Of a stretch of DNA of 64,000 nucleotides, positions 26,889 through 36,768 are shown in pieces. Each line of letters begins with the position of its first letter. Position 1 is the stretch's first letter. A program made the position numbers and the translations under genes. Under the pieces are notes generated by a model. The model was not told the origin of the DNA. It did not search any database and worked only from the letters and a program-made list of their open reading frames with translations. Source of the DNA: Pseudomonas sp. BCA17 (GTDB lineage: Bacteria; Pseudomonadota; Gammaproteobacteria; Pseudomonadales; Pseudomonadaceae); NCBI RefSeq assembly GCF_004519405.1, contig NZ_SGWI01000003.1:62001-126000 (forward strand). Reading direction: 5' to 3'.

Positions 26889-27803
26889 ATGCAAAAGCTA
26901 ACGGTAGTACTGGGGATCCTGGCGCTCGCCAGCGCCAATGTGTACGCAGACAGCAGTTGTGAAACGGTGAAAATGGCTGATCCAGGCTGGAGCGATATCG
27001 CCGCCACCAACGCCATCGCCGGTTTTCTGCTGACGGGCCTGGGCTACAAACACAAAGTAGACACGCTGGCGGTGCCGATCACCTTTGGCGGGCTCAGGGA
27101 TGGCCAGGTGGATGTGTTTCTGGGCAACTGGATGCCGGCGCAGCAGGGCTTCTATGACAAGTTCGTGGCCAATGGCGACGTGGTGCAACTGGCGAAGAAC
27201 CTCGACGGCACCGAGTTCACCCTCGCTGTGCCGGACTATGTGTGGGACGCTGGCGTGCATGACTTTGCCGACCTGAACAAGTTTGCCGATAAGTTCGACA
27301 AGAAGATCTACGGCATCAGTTCCGGCGCGCCGGCGAATATCTCGCTGCAGGAGATCATCAAGAAAAACGATTTTGATCTCGGCCAGTGGAAGCTGATCGA
27401 ATCCAGCGAACAAGCGATGCTCGCGGAGGTTTCACGCTCGGTCAAGAAACAGAAATTCGTGACTTTCCTCGGCTGGACGCCACACCCGATGAATGTGCAA
27501 TTGAAAATGCATTACCTCAAAGGCGGCGAGAAATATTTTGGTGACACCGGCAGCGTGTATACCTTGACCCGCAAGGGTTACGCGCAAGCCTGCCCGAATG
27601 TCGGGAAGCTGTTGGTCAACCTGAGTTTCACCCAGGAGATGGAGAACAGCATCATGGCCGACGTCACCAACAACAAGGTCAGCAATGCCGATGCGGCGAA
27701 GGCGTGGATCAAGGCGAACCCGGCGGTGTTGGATAAGTGGTTGGATGGCGTAAAGACAGTGGATGGCAAGGATGCTCTGGCCGCTGTAAAAGCCAAACTC
27801 TAA
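26889..27803 (+). CDS. choX: Choline ABC transporter substrate-binding protein (ChoX-like)
   Basis: A 304-residue periplasmic binding protein with a signal peptide ending YADSS. The body matches ChoX/OpuAC-type quaternary amine binding proteins, with MADPGWSDIAATNAIA near the N-terminus, GNWMPAQQ, and GWTPHPMN near residue 200. It binds choline or choline-related compounds. No permease or ATPase genes follow, so it must work with an ABC transporter encoded elsewhere. It lies directly after betC and likely shares its promoter. Confidence 0.9.
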   Translation: MQKLTVVLGILALASANVYADSSCETVKMADPGWSDIAATNAIAGFLLTGLGYKHKVDTLAVPITFGGLRDGQVDVFLGNWMPAQQGFYDKFVANGDVVQLAKNLDGTEFTLAVPDYVWDAGVHDFADLNKFADKFDKKIYGISSGAPANISLQEIIKKNDFDLGQWKLIESSEQAMLAEVSRSVKKQKFVTFLGWTPHPMNVQLKMHYLKGGEKYFGDTGSVYTLTRKGYAQACPNVGKLLVNLSFTQEMENSIMADVTNNKVSNADAAKAWIKANPAVLDKWLDGVKTVDGKDALAAVKAKL

Positions 27804-27819
27804 AGACACTCGCCAGCTG

Positions 27820-27864
27820 AATGTGGGAGGGGCGGTGCGCCGATTCGACTCGCTCCCTCCCACA
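27820..27864. repeat. REP-like palindrome
   Basis: ATGTGGGAGGGGCGG and CGCTCCCTCCCACAG form an inverted repeat around a 14-20 nt centre. It lies between choX and the SulP gene and may stop or reduce read-through into the latter. Confidence 0.75.
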
Positions 27865-27915
27865 GTCGCCGATGCGTACTGATACTCTGAGCCAAACCTT
27901 CTGACCGAGTCTGCG

Positions 27916-29484
27916 ATGCTTCGGCCCAACCGCCACACACTTTTGCCTTTTCTCGCCTGGCTCCCGCGCCAAACCCGCGCCAGTGTCGGTCGAGATGCAG
28001 TCGTCGGCCTCAGCGGCGCAGTACTCGCGCTGCCACAATCCATTGCCTACGCGCTGATCGCCGGCCTCCCACCCGAATACGGCCTGTATGCGGCAATCAT
28101 CCCGGTACTGATCGCCTGCCTCTGGGGCTGCTCCTGGCACCTGATCTGCGGCCCGACAGCGGCGATTTCCATCGTGTTGTACGCCAGCATCAGCCCTTTG
28201 GCCGTGCCGGGGTCGCAGGACTACATTACCTTGATCCTCCTGCTGACATTCCTGGCCGGCGTTTTCCAGTGGCTGCTGGGCATGCTGCGCTTCGGAGCGC
28301 TGGTGAATTTCGTCTCCCATTCGGTGGTGCTCGGCTTCACCCTGGGTGCCGCCGTGGTGATTGCCCTGGGCCAACTGCCCAATCTGCTGGGCCTGGATGT
28401 GCCGAGCCAGGCAACGGCCATCAATAGCCTGCTGGCGCTGATCGACCATAGCCGCGAGTGGGACCCAGCTTCACTCGTCCTCGGGCTGGGCACCTTGTTG
28501 GTGGGCGCGTTGCTCAAATACTGGGTGCCCCGCTGTCCAACGCTGTTGATCGCCCTGGCCCTCGGCAGCCTGGTCGCCTGGCTGTCGCCGGCGATGTTCG
28601 GGCAGGTGGCGCTGGTCAGCTCGTTTGTCGGCAAGCTGCCTCCATTCAGCCCGCTGCCAATGGACCTGGATATGCTTCTGCGCCTGCTGCCCAGTGCCGT
28701 GGCGGTGGGCATGCTGGGGCTGGTGACCAGCCTGTCGATTGCCCGCTCTCTATCGGCCCGTTCGCAGCAATTACTCGACGCCAACCAGGAAGTCCGCGCA
28801 CAGGGCTTATCCAATATCGTCGGCGGATTTTTCTCGGGGTACTTGTCAGCCGGTTCCTTTACCCGCTCCGGGCTCAGCTATGAGGCCGGCGCCTGCTCGC
28901 CGTTGGCGGGGGTGTTTTCCGCACTGTGGGTGGCGCTGTTCGCGTTGTTTGGCGCCGCGTTGATTGCACACATCCCCATCCCGAGCATGGCAGCGAGCAT
29001 TCTGCTGATTTGCTGGGGGTTGGTGGACCATCGCGGCATTCGCGCGTTGTTCCGGGTGAGCCGTGCCGAATTCATGGTGATGAGCCTGACCTGCGTCGCC
29101 ACGCTGCTGCTGGAACTGCAAACGGCGATTTATGCCGGGGTGCTGGCGTCGCTGTTTTTCTACCTCAAGCGCACCTCGCAACCGCGTGTCCAGCAGTGGC
29201 GTGACGGCGAAGACGATGTGCTGCGGGTAGGCGGCTCGATCTTCTTCGGCGCCAGCCATTACCTGCAAGTGCGCCTGCAAAGCCTTGCGAGCGAACGAGT
29301 GGTGATTGAGGCGCAGCAGATCAACTTTATCGACTATTCCGGGGTGGAGATGCTGCACCAGGAGGCACGCAGGTTGCGCGGGTTGGGGCGCAGCTTGATC
29401 TTGCGCCGGGCCCGACCGCAGGTTGTGGACGAGTTGAAAAAGTTGGAAGGGGCGGATAAGTGCCCCATCCACTTCGAAGACTGA
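27916..29484 (+). CDS. SulP family transporter with STAS domain
   Basis: A 522-residue permease with about 12 hydrophobic segments, the SulP signature ALPQSIAYALIAGLPPEYGLY near residues 37-57, and a C-terminal STAS domain (about 425-520, with QINFIDYSGVEMLHQEA). Its place directly after betC and choX suggests transport of the sulfate freed from choline sulfate, or uptake of sulfate or the ester itself; which one is not shown by the sequence. A REP hairpin separates it from choX. The left-edge gene is another SulP member. Confidence 0.88.
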   Translation: MLRPNRHTLLPFLAWLPRQTRASVGRDAVVGLSGAVLALPQSIAYALIAGLPPEYGLYAAIIPVLIACLWGCSWHLICGPTAAISIVLYASISPLAVPGSQDYITLILLLTFLAGVFQWLLGMLRFGALVNFVSHSVVLGFTLGAAVVIALGQLPNLLGLDVPSQATAINSLLALIDHSREWDPASLVLGLGTLLVGALLKYWVPRCPTLLIALALGSLVAWLSPAMFGQVALVSSFVGKLPPFSPLPMDLDMLLRLLPSAVAVGMLGLVTSLSIARSLSARSQQLLDANQEVRAQGLSNIVGGFFSGYLSAGSFTRSGLSYEAGACSPLAGVFSALWVALFALFGAALIAHIPIPSMAASILLICWGLVDHRGIRALFRVSRAEFMVMSLTCVATLLLELQTAIYAGVLASLFFYLKRTSQPRVQQWRDGEDDVLRVGGSIFFGASHYLQVRLQSLASERVVIEAQQINFIDYSGVEMLHQEARRLRGLGRSLILRRARPQVVDELKKLEGADKCPIHFED

Positions 29485-29495
29485 ACATAGCCAAT

Positions 29496-29528
29496 AATGT
29501 GGAAGGAGGCTCGCCCCCCACCACACTT
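29496..29528. repeat. Degenerate REP hairpin
   Basis: AATGTGGAAGGAGGC and GCCCCCCACCACACTT pair imperfectly, between the convergent SulP and aroE genes. A 3' hairpin role is likely. Confidence 0.5.
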
Positions 29529-29537
29529 GGAACGCAG

Positions 29538-30355
29538 TCAGCTGAGTTGGCGACGCAGTTCGGCGAGCACCGGTGCCGAATCCGGGCGCACCCCGCGCCA
29601 CAGGAAAAACGCTTCCGCCGCCTGCTCGACCAGCATGCCCAGACCATCCATCGCTACAGCTGCGCCTTGCTCAGTGGCCCAGCGACAGAACGCGGTCGGC
29701 TCCTTGGCATACATCATGTCGTAGCAAAAGGTCTTGCCCGATTCGATCAGGCTTCCGGCAATCGGGGGTACATCGCCTGAAAGGCTCGCGGACGTGGCAT
29801 TGATGATCAGGTCCACCGGCTCACGCAGCCAGTCGAAACCGCTGGCGGATACCGGGCCAAGGTCGTCGAACAGCTCGGCGAGCAGTTCAGCCTTTTCCAC
29901 GGTGCGGTTGGCGATGATCAGCGAGGCCGGCTGTTCCGCCAGCAAAGGTTCCAATGCACCGCGGACTGCGCCACCAGCGCCCAGTAGCAGGATGCGTTTG
30001 CCCTTCAGGTTCAACCCGGCGTTTACCGTCAGGTCGCGCACCAGGCCGGCGCCGTCGGTGTTATCGCCCAGCAAGGTGCCGTCGGCCAGCTTGCTCAGGG
30101 TGTTCACCGCGCCGGCGCGCTGGGCGCGCTCGGTCAAGGAGTTGGCCAAACGGTAGGCCTCTTCCTTGAACGGCACGGTGACATTGGCACCACGCCCCTG
30201 CACAAAGAACTCACGGGCGCAGCCGCTGAAATCCTCCAGCGGCGCGAGCAAGGTGCTGTAATCCAGCGTCTCGCCGGTCTGCTCGGCAAACATACGGTGG
30301 ATCAACGGTGACTTACTGTGGCCGATGGGGTTACCGAATACGACGTAGCGATCCA

Positions 30356-30356
<1 letters not shown>
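29538..30356 (-). CDS. aroE: Shikimate dehydrogenase (NADP+)
   Basis: A 272-residue enzyme that reduces 3-dehydroshikimate to shikimate in aromatic amino acid synthesis. GHSKSP (12-17), catalytic K64 in [10 protein letters not shown] and D101 in DNTDGAG bind shikimate; GAGGAV (126-131) and NRTVEK bind NADPH. Length equals E. coli AroE. The A of its start codon is also a base of the hemF stop (TGATG at 30354-30358), so the two genes are coupled although they serve different pathways. Confidence 0.97.
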
Positions 30357-31312
<956 letters not shown>

Positions 31313-31382
31313 CTACGCGAGGCCATCGGGCGTCGGCGGCAAATGGGCGCACAGGATAACACCGCACCCATGTGCATCGCAG

Positions 31383-31396
31383 TTGACGAAGATCAA
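31383..31396. promoter_or_regulatory. Anr/Dnr (FNR-type) box candidate
   Basis: TTGACGAAGATCAA matches TTGAT-N4-ATCAA at nine of ten positions. It lies between divergent hemF and qor, about 95 bp before the hemF start and about 53 bp before the qor start. HemF of P. aeruginosa is known to respond to Anr and Dnr, which supports the call; qor may also respond. Confidence 0.6.
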
Positions 31397-31448
31397 GCTT
31401 AGGAGTCCGATAGCGGGCTACGCGATTCAATCTTAAGGAGAAGTGCAG

Positions 31449-32426
31449 ATGGCCAAACGTATCCAGTTCAGCGCCCATGGCGGTCCCGAAGTGCTTGAAT
31501 ATGTGGACTACACGCCCGCAGAGCCGGGCCCGCAACAGGTTCGCGTACGTAATGAGGCCATCGGCCTGAACTTCATTGACACTTATTTCCGCAGCGGTCT
31601 GTATGCGCCGCCGGCATTGCCATCGGGATTGGGCGCCGAAGGTGCCGGGGTTGTCGATGCGGTAGGCAGTGAAGTCTCTCAATTCAAGGTCGGCGACCGT
31701 GTGGCTTATGGCAGCGGCCCGCTGGGCGCCTACAGCCAACTGCATGTGTTGCCCACCGCCAACCTGGTGCACCTGCCGGACGACATCAGCTTTGAACAAG
31801 CCGCGGGCGCCATGCTCAAGGGCTTGACCGTGCAGTACCTGCTGCGCCAGACCTATGAACTGAAAGGCGGCGAAACCATTTTGTTCCACGCCGCTGCAGG
31901 AGGCGTGGGCTCCCTGGCCTGCCAATGGGCCAAAGCCCTGGGCGTGAAGCTGATCGGCACCGTGAGTTCACCGGAAAAAGCCGCCCTGGCCAAATCCCTT
32001 GGCGCCTGGGAAACCATCGACTACAGCAAGGAAAACGTCGCACAACGCGTGCTGGAGTTGACCGACGGCAAGAAAGTACCGGTGGTGTACGACGGCGTCG
32101 GTAAGGATACCTGGCTGACCTCGCTGGACAGCGTGGCGCCACGCGGGTTGGTGGTGAGCTTCGGTAACGCGTCGGGCGCAATAGAGGGGGTGAACCTGGG
32201 GATTCTGGCGGCCAAGGGTTCGCTGTATGTGACCCGTCCAACACTGGCGACCTATGCCAACAACCCGGAAAACCTGCAAACAATGGCCGATGATCTGTTC
32301 TCGATGATCAAGAGCGGCAAGGTGCGCATTGATATCAACCAGCGGTATCCACTGGCTGAAGCGGCGAAGGCACAGACAGCGTTGTCGGGACGGCGGACCA
32401 CCGGGTCGACCATTCTGTTGCCATAA
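31449..32426 (+). CDS. qor: NADPH:quinone reductase (zeta-crystallin type)
   Basis: A 325-residue medium-chain dehydrogenase/reductase without the zinc-ligand pattern, matching quinone oxidoreductase 1: GLNFIDTYFRSGLY (residues 39-52), AEGAGVV, and the NADPH-binding AAAGGVG at 148-154. It reduces quinones, probably by one-electron transfer, in the cytoplasm. The ATG at 31449 follows AAGGAGAAG. It is divergent from hemF and alone. Confidence 0.93.
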   Translation: MAKRIQFSAHGGPEVLEYVDYTPAEPGPQQVRVRNEAIGLNFIDTYFRSGLYAPPALPSGLGAEGAGVVDAVGSEVSQFKVGDRVAYGSGPLGAYSQLHVLPTANLVHLPDDISFEQAAGAMLKGLTVQYLLRQTYELKGGETILFHAAAGGVGSLACQWAKALGVKLIGTVSSPEKAALAKSLGAWETIDYSKENVAQRVLELTDGKKVPVVYDGVGKDTWLTSLDSVAPRGLVVSFGNASGAIEGVNLGILAAKGSLYVTRPTLATYANNPENLQTMADDLFSMIKSGKVRIDINQRYPLAEAAKAQTALSGRRTTGSTILLP

Positions 32427-32457
32427 CATTTAAGACACTTGGCGGTTTGAAGGGCCT

Positions 32458-32545
32458 CATTGCAAGCAAGCCCGCTTCCCTGTCTGACCGCGCGCCTCCA
32501 GTTGGAGATCGATCGACCGGGGGAGGGGCTTGCTCGCGAAAGCCA
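32458..32545. repeat. Degenerate REP doublet
   Basis: CATTGCAAGCAAGCCCGCTTCCC near 32458-32480 (shown split by its centre) and GGGAGGGGCTTGCTCGCGAA near 32520-32540 are inverted REP halves that lie between the convergent qor and tsaC genes. Confidence 0.6.
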
Positions 32546-32555
32546 CACCCCAGTA

Positions 32556-33113
32556 TCAGGAAGGCCGCACGACCTCACCCGTCGCCAAATCGCGAATCAG
32601 GCTCGGGTTCTTGCGCCCACCCAGGGCTCCCCCCAACACCAGGTCCACCTGGCCACGGAAATATTGCTCCACACGAAGCCGCGTGCGCGCCGCCGGGCGG
32701 CCCTGAGGGTTGGCTGACGTCGAAATCAGCGGCCCTACCAGCGAGCACAAGTCCCGCACCAACGGATGGTCACTGACCCGCACGGCCACCGTGTCATGCA
32801 CACCGGTCACCCACTCAGGCAGCAGGCCCTGATGGGGTACCAGCCAGGTATTCGGCCCCGGCCAGGTGCTGGCCATACGCTCGATCCAGGTATCCGGGAA
32901 ATCTTCAAACAGAAAATCGAACTGGTGAATATTGTCCGCCACCAGGATCAACCCCTTATCCACAGAGCGGTTCTTGATCGCCAACAGCCGGTCCACCGCT
33001 TCTTCGTTCCACGGGTCGCAGCCCAGGCCCCAAACCGCCTCGGTCGGATAGGCAATCACCGCGCCTGCGCGAATTTCTCGTGCGGCTTCCAACACACGCC
33101 ACCTGTTGACCAT
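32556..33113 (-). CDS. tsaC: Threonylcarbamoyl-AMP synthase
   Basis: A 185-residue member of the Sua5/YciO/YrdC family. It makes threonylcarbamoyl-AMP from threonine, bicarbonate and ATP, the first step of t6A37 modification of tRNAs that read ANN codons. The N-terminus [18 protein letters not shown] is characteristic, followed by [12 protein letters not shown] and [11 protein letters not shown]. It has the single-domain length of TsaC. It lies 54 bp after dprA on the same strand. Confidence 0.94.
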   Translation of the reverse strand: MVNRWRVLEAAREIRAGAVIAYPTEAVWGLGCDPWNEEAVDRLLAIKNRSVDKGLILVADNIHQFDFLFEDFPDTWIERMASTWPGPNTWLVPHQGLLPEWVTGVHDTVAVRVSDHPLVRDLCSLVGPLISTSANPQGRPAARTRLRVEQYFRGQVDLVLGGALGGRKNPSLIRDLATGEVVRPS

Positions 33114-33167
33114 TGCTCATTCTCCGGACTAAAGCTCTGCGCAGTTTACCGATCTTCTTTACAAAAC

Positions 33168-34262
33168 CTAGGGGCGCGCGAGCCAGCGGCCACTCTCGCA
33201 GATCACTTGGCCTTCGAGCTCCAGCTCCGTCAGCGTCGCCAGCACCTGGGATAATGGCCGGCCGCTGGCAACCGCCAGGCCTTCGCTGGTGTGAGGCGCG
33301 GCATGCAGTAACGCCACCAGTGGGTGAGTGACCGGTATGGGGGCAGGGCGTGACAGGGCCTGCCACCCGCGCAAACCTTCCAGAATGTGCTCAATGGTTT
33401 CGACCAACACAGCACCATCGCGGATCAGCTGATGACAGCCCTTGGCACCAGGATGATGAATGGAGCCAGGGATCGCATACACCTCTCGCCCTTGCTCGGC
33501 CGCCAGCCGTGCGGTAATGAGCGAACCGCTGGCCATGCTGGCTTCGACCACCAGCACACCCAGCGACAAGCCACTGATGATCCGGTTGCGCCGGGGAAAA
33601 TTGCCCGCTTGAGGGGCCGCATCCAGCGGAAACTCGGAAACTACGGCGCTGCCTTGCTCTATCATCGCCGCGGCGAGCCTGCGATGCCGCTGTGGATAAA
33701 AATTTTCCAGCCCCGTGCCCAGCACGCCGATTGTCTGGCCGCCTACCTCCAATGCCGCTTGGTGCGCCGCGCCGTCTATGCCCAATGCCAAGCCGCTCGT
33801 GATAACGAAGCCAGCACTCGCCAGGCTGCGAGAAAACGCAGCGGCCGTGTCCATGCCGGGGCGGGAGGCGCGACGGCTCCCGACCACTGCCAGTTGGGGT
33901 TTTTCCAGGATCGCAGGGTTGCCGGCGACGAATAATAACGGGGGAGCATCGTCAATCTGAGCGAGTAGCGCGGGGTATTCAGGTTGGTCCCACATCAGCA
34001 AATGCTGGGCCGGGCCGGCTAACCAGGCCAAGGCGGCACTCGCACCATCACGAACTTCAGGACTGCGCCGAGCCTCGGCACTGACGGCTGGCAACCCGAG
34101 GGACCGCCAGGCGCTGGCAGGTGCACTGATGGCCTTTGAAGCGCAACCAAACGCTTCGATCAACACGCGAAAACGCTTGGGGCCCAGTTCCGGCAGCCTG
34201 TGCAAGCGTAGTCGCGCTTCCAGTTCGGCAGGGGAAATTTCATCACTGTTTATCGGATACAT
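33168..34262 (-). CDS. dprA: DNA processing protein
   Basis: A 364-residue protein that loads RecA on incoming single-stranded DNA in transformation. The Rossmann-like core has GSRRAS (128-133), SGLALGIDGAAH (156-167) and FPRRNRIISGLS; a C-terminal winged helix follows (about residues 300-364). The start at 34262 (MYPINSDEISPAEL) is favoured over one 8 codons upstream at 34286. The expected N-terminal helical region is present but short. An exact DnaA box lies upstream (34289-34297). Confidence 0.94.
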   Translation of the reverse strand: MYPINSDEISPAELEARLRLHRLPELGPKRFRVLIEAFGCASKAISAPASAWRSLGLPAVSAEARRSPEVRDGASAALAWLAGPAQHLLMWDQPEYPALLAQIDDAPPLLFVAGNPAILEKPQLAVVGSRRASRPGMDTAAAFSRSLASAGFVITSGLALGIDGAAHQAALEVGGQTIGVLGTGLENFYPQRHRRLAAAMIEQGSAVVSEFPLDAAPQAGNFPRRNRIISGLSLGVLVVEASMASGSLITARLAAEQGREVYAIPGSIHHPGAKGCHQLIRDGAVLVETIEHILEGLRGWQALSRPAPIPVTHPLVALLHAAPHTSEGLAVASGRPLSQVLATLTELELEGQVICESGRWLARP

Positions 34263-34326
34263 CTTGATCATCCTTGATCGGAACAAGCTGTGGATAACTC
34301 TGTTGGTAACTTATTTAGCAGGCTAT

Positions 34327-35103
34327 TCATTGCATTTGATGGGCAGTCACGAAACGGTCCATCACCGCCAGTGAACGCGAGGCACTGAGCACCAGGCCGT
34401 AACTGAGCTTTTCAAAGGTGCGAAACACCACCAAGGTGCCGGCACGTTCGTCGGGAAGTTGCGTGGGCGCCCCGGTGAGGGTGTCGCGGACGGTGGAGCC
34501 GCTCTTGATCACGGTGAGCAATTGGCCTTCGACCATCCCGTCGCGCCGGCCTTTATTCAGGGTTACCGCGTCGAGCACGCCAATCTGAGTGACGCCCTTG
34601 GGGATATCAATGATCTGGCCTTCGATAAAAGCGGTCGGTTCTGCAGCTTCCCACCTTGTCAGCTCGACAGGGCGTTCGGTACTCAACAAACGGTCGCCTG
34701 GACGAACCTCCTGGGTCACTCGCTGCACGGCCAGGGTGGTGAGATCACCCGCCATCACAAAGCGTGCGGTGCCGATATCGTCCGCATTGACGCCCAGCAG
34801 TTCTTGAGTGTGTGGGTCGGTATAGGTTTTACCGCGGCGAAAAATCCCATAGCTTGCCTGGGACGGATCGAGAGAGCCCCGGGCATGCACCCGCTCGCCA
34901 TTGGCGCCCAACACCCGTCCTGCTTCTGCCGCGACAATGTAAGGCGCACGGTCCAGATCCTGGGGCGTATCGAGAATGCGGTTGTGCAATAAAAAGCGCT
35001 GGATTGCCTGTTGCGTCGGTTGATCCAGCCGCTGTGCAGGCTGGGGAATAAGGGCCGTGGCAAACGGGGCCCACAGCAGCAAGACGAGTAGCGATTTCCT
35101 CAT
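34327..35103 (-). CDS. Envelope protein related to the LysM protein next to def, without LysM domain
   Basis: A 258-residue secreted protein. After the signal peptide (MRKSLLVLLLWAPFATA) it moves straight into IQRFLLHNRILDTPQDLDRAPYIVAAEAGR and ASYGIFRRGKTYTDPHTQELLGVNADDIG, the C-terminal part of the roughly 340-residue LysM protein normally encoded here (PA0020 type). The LysM peptidoglycan-binding module expected at about residues 25-105 is absent. The ATG has an AAGGAGA site 8 nt upstream and only 135 bp separate it from def, so the domain is not hidden in another frame. Function unknown. It probably heads the operon with dprA and tsaC. Confidence 0.75.
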   Translation of the reverse strand: MRKSLLVLLLWAPFATALIPQPAQRLDQPTQQAIQRFLLHNRILDTPQDLDRAPYIVAAEAGRVLGANGERVHARGSLDPSQASYGIFRRGKTYTDPHTQELLGVNADDIGTARFVMAGDLTTLAVQRVTQEVRPGDRLLSTERPVELTRWEAAEPTAFIEGQIIDIPKGVTQIGVLDAVTLNKGRRDGMVEGQLLTVIKSGSTVRDTLTGAPTQLPDERAGTLVVFRTFEKLSYGLVLSASRSLAVMDRFVTAHQMQ

Positions 35104-35238
35104 GGGGTCAATCTCCTTTATTATGTGCGTTCGCGTGAAATGCCATAGCCTCCGCGGCTTTTGAGCGTTTCACACCGGCTGTCTGGGTCCATCCCAACGC
35201 CGATTTGCCTCTACCTCACATGTGCAGCAATTACGCTT

Positions 35239-35745
35239 ATGGCTATTTTGAACATCCTCGAATTCCCCGACTCGCGCCTGCGCACGATCGCCAAACCGGT
35301 GGCCGTAGTGGACGACAAGGTTCGTCAGTTGGTCGATGACATGTTTGAAACAATGTATGAAGCCCCGGGCATCGGCCTCGCCGCCACCCAGGTCAACGTG
35401 CATCAGCGCGTCGTGGTCATGGACCTGTCGGAAGATCGCAGCGAACCACGGGTGTTCATCAACCCCGAGTTCGAACCGCTGACCGAAGAAATGGGCGAAT
35501 ACCAGGAAGGCTGCCTGTCGGTGCCGGAGTTCTACGAAAACGTCGAACGCCCGCTGCGCGTGAAAATCAAGGCCCTGGACCGTGATGGCAAGCCCTACGA
35601 GTTGATCGCCGATGGTCTGCTGGCGGTGTGCATCCAGCATGAATGCGACCACCTCAACGGCAAGCTGTTCGTCGATTACCTGTCCACGCTCAAGCGCGAC
35701 CGAATCAAGAAGAAGCTGGAAAAAAAGCATCGCCAGCAAGCTTGA
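35239..35745 (+). CDS. def: Peptide deformylase
   Basis: A 168-residue metalloenzyme that removes the formyl group from new proteins. All three motifs are present: GIGLAATQ (44-51), EGCLSVP with metal ligand C92, and QHECDH with H134, E135 and H138. Length equals E. coli Def. The ribosome site before the ATG at 35239 is weak. It starts the plus-strand series def, fmt, rsmB, trkA; a hairpin terminator lies between it and fmt. Confidence 0.97.
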   Translation: MAILNILEFPDSRLRTIAKPVAVVDDKVRQLVDDMFETMYEAPGIGLAATQVNVHQRVVVMDLSEDRSEPRVFINPEFEPLTEEMGEYQEGCLSVPEFYENVERPLRVKIKALDRDGKPYELIADGLLAVCIQHECDHLNGKLFVDYLSTLKRDRIKKKLEKKHRQQA

Positions 35746-35757
35746 TGCCCTTCTTCC

Positions 35758-35784
35758 AAAGGCTTGCTGCGGCAAGCCTTTTTC
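35758..35784 (+). terminator. Terminator between def and fmt
   Basis: AAAGGCTTGC/GCAAGCCTTT stem with TGCG loop followed by TTTTTC, 13 bp after the def stop and about 30 bp before fmt. It may attenuate rather than block, since def and fmt are normally co-transcribed. Confidence 0.75.
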
Positions 35785-35814
35785 TTTTGTGACTGTTTTT
35801 AACCGAGAACTCCC

Positions 35815-36768
35815 ATGACCGAGCCACTGCGCATAGTTTTTGCCGGCACTCCCGAATTCGCAGCCGAACACCTCAAGGCGCTGCTTGCCAGCCCCTATGA
35901 CATCGTCGCGGTGTATACCCAGCCGGATCGCCCGGCCGGGCGCGGGCAAAAACTGACGCCAAGCCCGGTCAAGCAGTTGGCGCTGGAGCACAACATTCCT
36001 GTGCTGCAACCTCCGACCCTGCGTAATGCCGAGGCCCAGGCCGACCTGGCCGCTCTGAAGCCGGACCTGCTGGTAGTCGTGGCCTATGGCTTGATCCTTC
36101 CACAAGCGGTGCTGGATATTCCACGGCTGGGTTGCATCAACAGTCATGCCTCGTTGCTGCCACGCTGGCGCGGTGCGGCGCCAATCCAGCGGGCCGTCGA
36201 GGCGGGCGACAGCGAAAGCGGTGTGACCGTGATGCGCATGGAAGCGGGCCTGGATACCGGGCCGATGCTGCTCAAAGTCACTACCCCGATCACCGGCGAA
36301 GACACCGGTGGCAGCCTGCACGATCGTCTCGCCGAGCTGGGCCCACCGGCTGTAATCCAAGCCATCACCGGCCTCGCCGTTGGCACCCTGCCAGGTGAAG
36401 TACAGGACGACAGCCTAGCCACCTACGCGCACAAATTGAATAAAGACGAGGCCCGTATCGACTGGAGCCGCCCGGCCGTGGAACTGGAGCGACTGGTGCG
36501 CGCCTTTAATCCCTGGCCGATCTGCCACAGCACACTCAATGGCGAAGCCTTGAAGGTACTGGCCGCCACCTTGGCCGATGGCAAAGGCGTTCCCGGTGAA
36601 ATTATCGGTGCCAGCAAAGACGGCCTGTTGGTGGCCTGCGGTGAACAGGCGCTGTGCCTGACACGCCTGCAGTTGCCCGGCGGCAAGGCGCTGAATTTCA
36701 GCGACTTGTTCAACAGCCGTCGTGAGAAATTTTCCGTGGGTACGGTTCTCGGGGCGGTCGCCCAATGA
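35815..36768 (+). CDS. fmt: Methionyl-tRNA formyltransferase
   Basis: A 317-residue enzyme that formylates initiator Met-tRNA using 10-formyltetrahydrofolate. The catalytic residues are N109 and H111 ([13 protein letters not shown]) and D147 ([10 protein letters not shown]). A C-terminal OB-fold domain follows from about residue 205. Length equals E. coli Fmt (315). The stop overlaps the rsmB start by 4 bp (ATGA). Confidence 0.97.
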   Translation: MTEPLRIVFAGTPEFAAEHLKALLASPYDIVAVYTQPDRPAGRGQKLTPSPVKQLALEHNIPVLQPPTLRNAEAQADLAALKPDLLVVVAYGLILPQAVLDIPRLGCINSHASLLPRWRGAAPIQRAVEAGDSESGVTVMRMEAGLDTGPMLLKVTTPITGEDTGGSLHDRLAELGPPAVIQAITGLAVGTLPGEVQDDSLATYAHKLNKDEARIDWSRPAVELERLVRAFNPWPICHSTLNGEALKVLAATLADGKGVPGEIIGASKDGLLVACGEQALCLTRLQLPGGKALNFSDLFNSRREKFSVGTVLGAVAQ

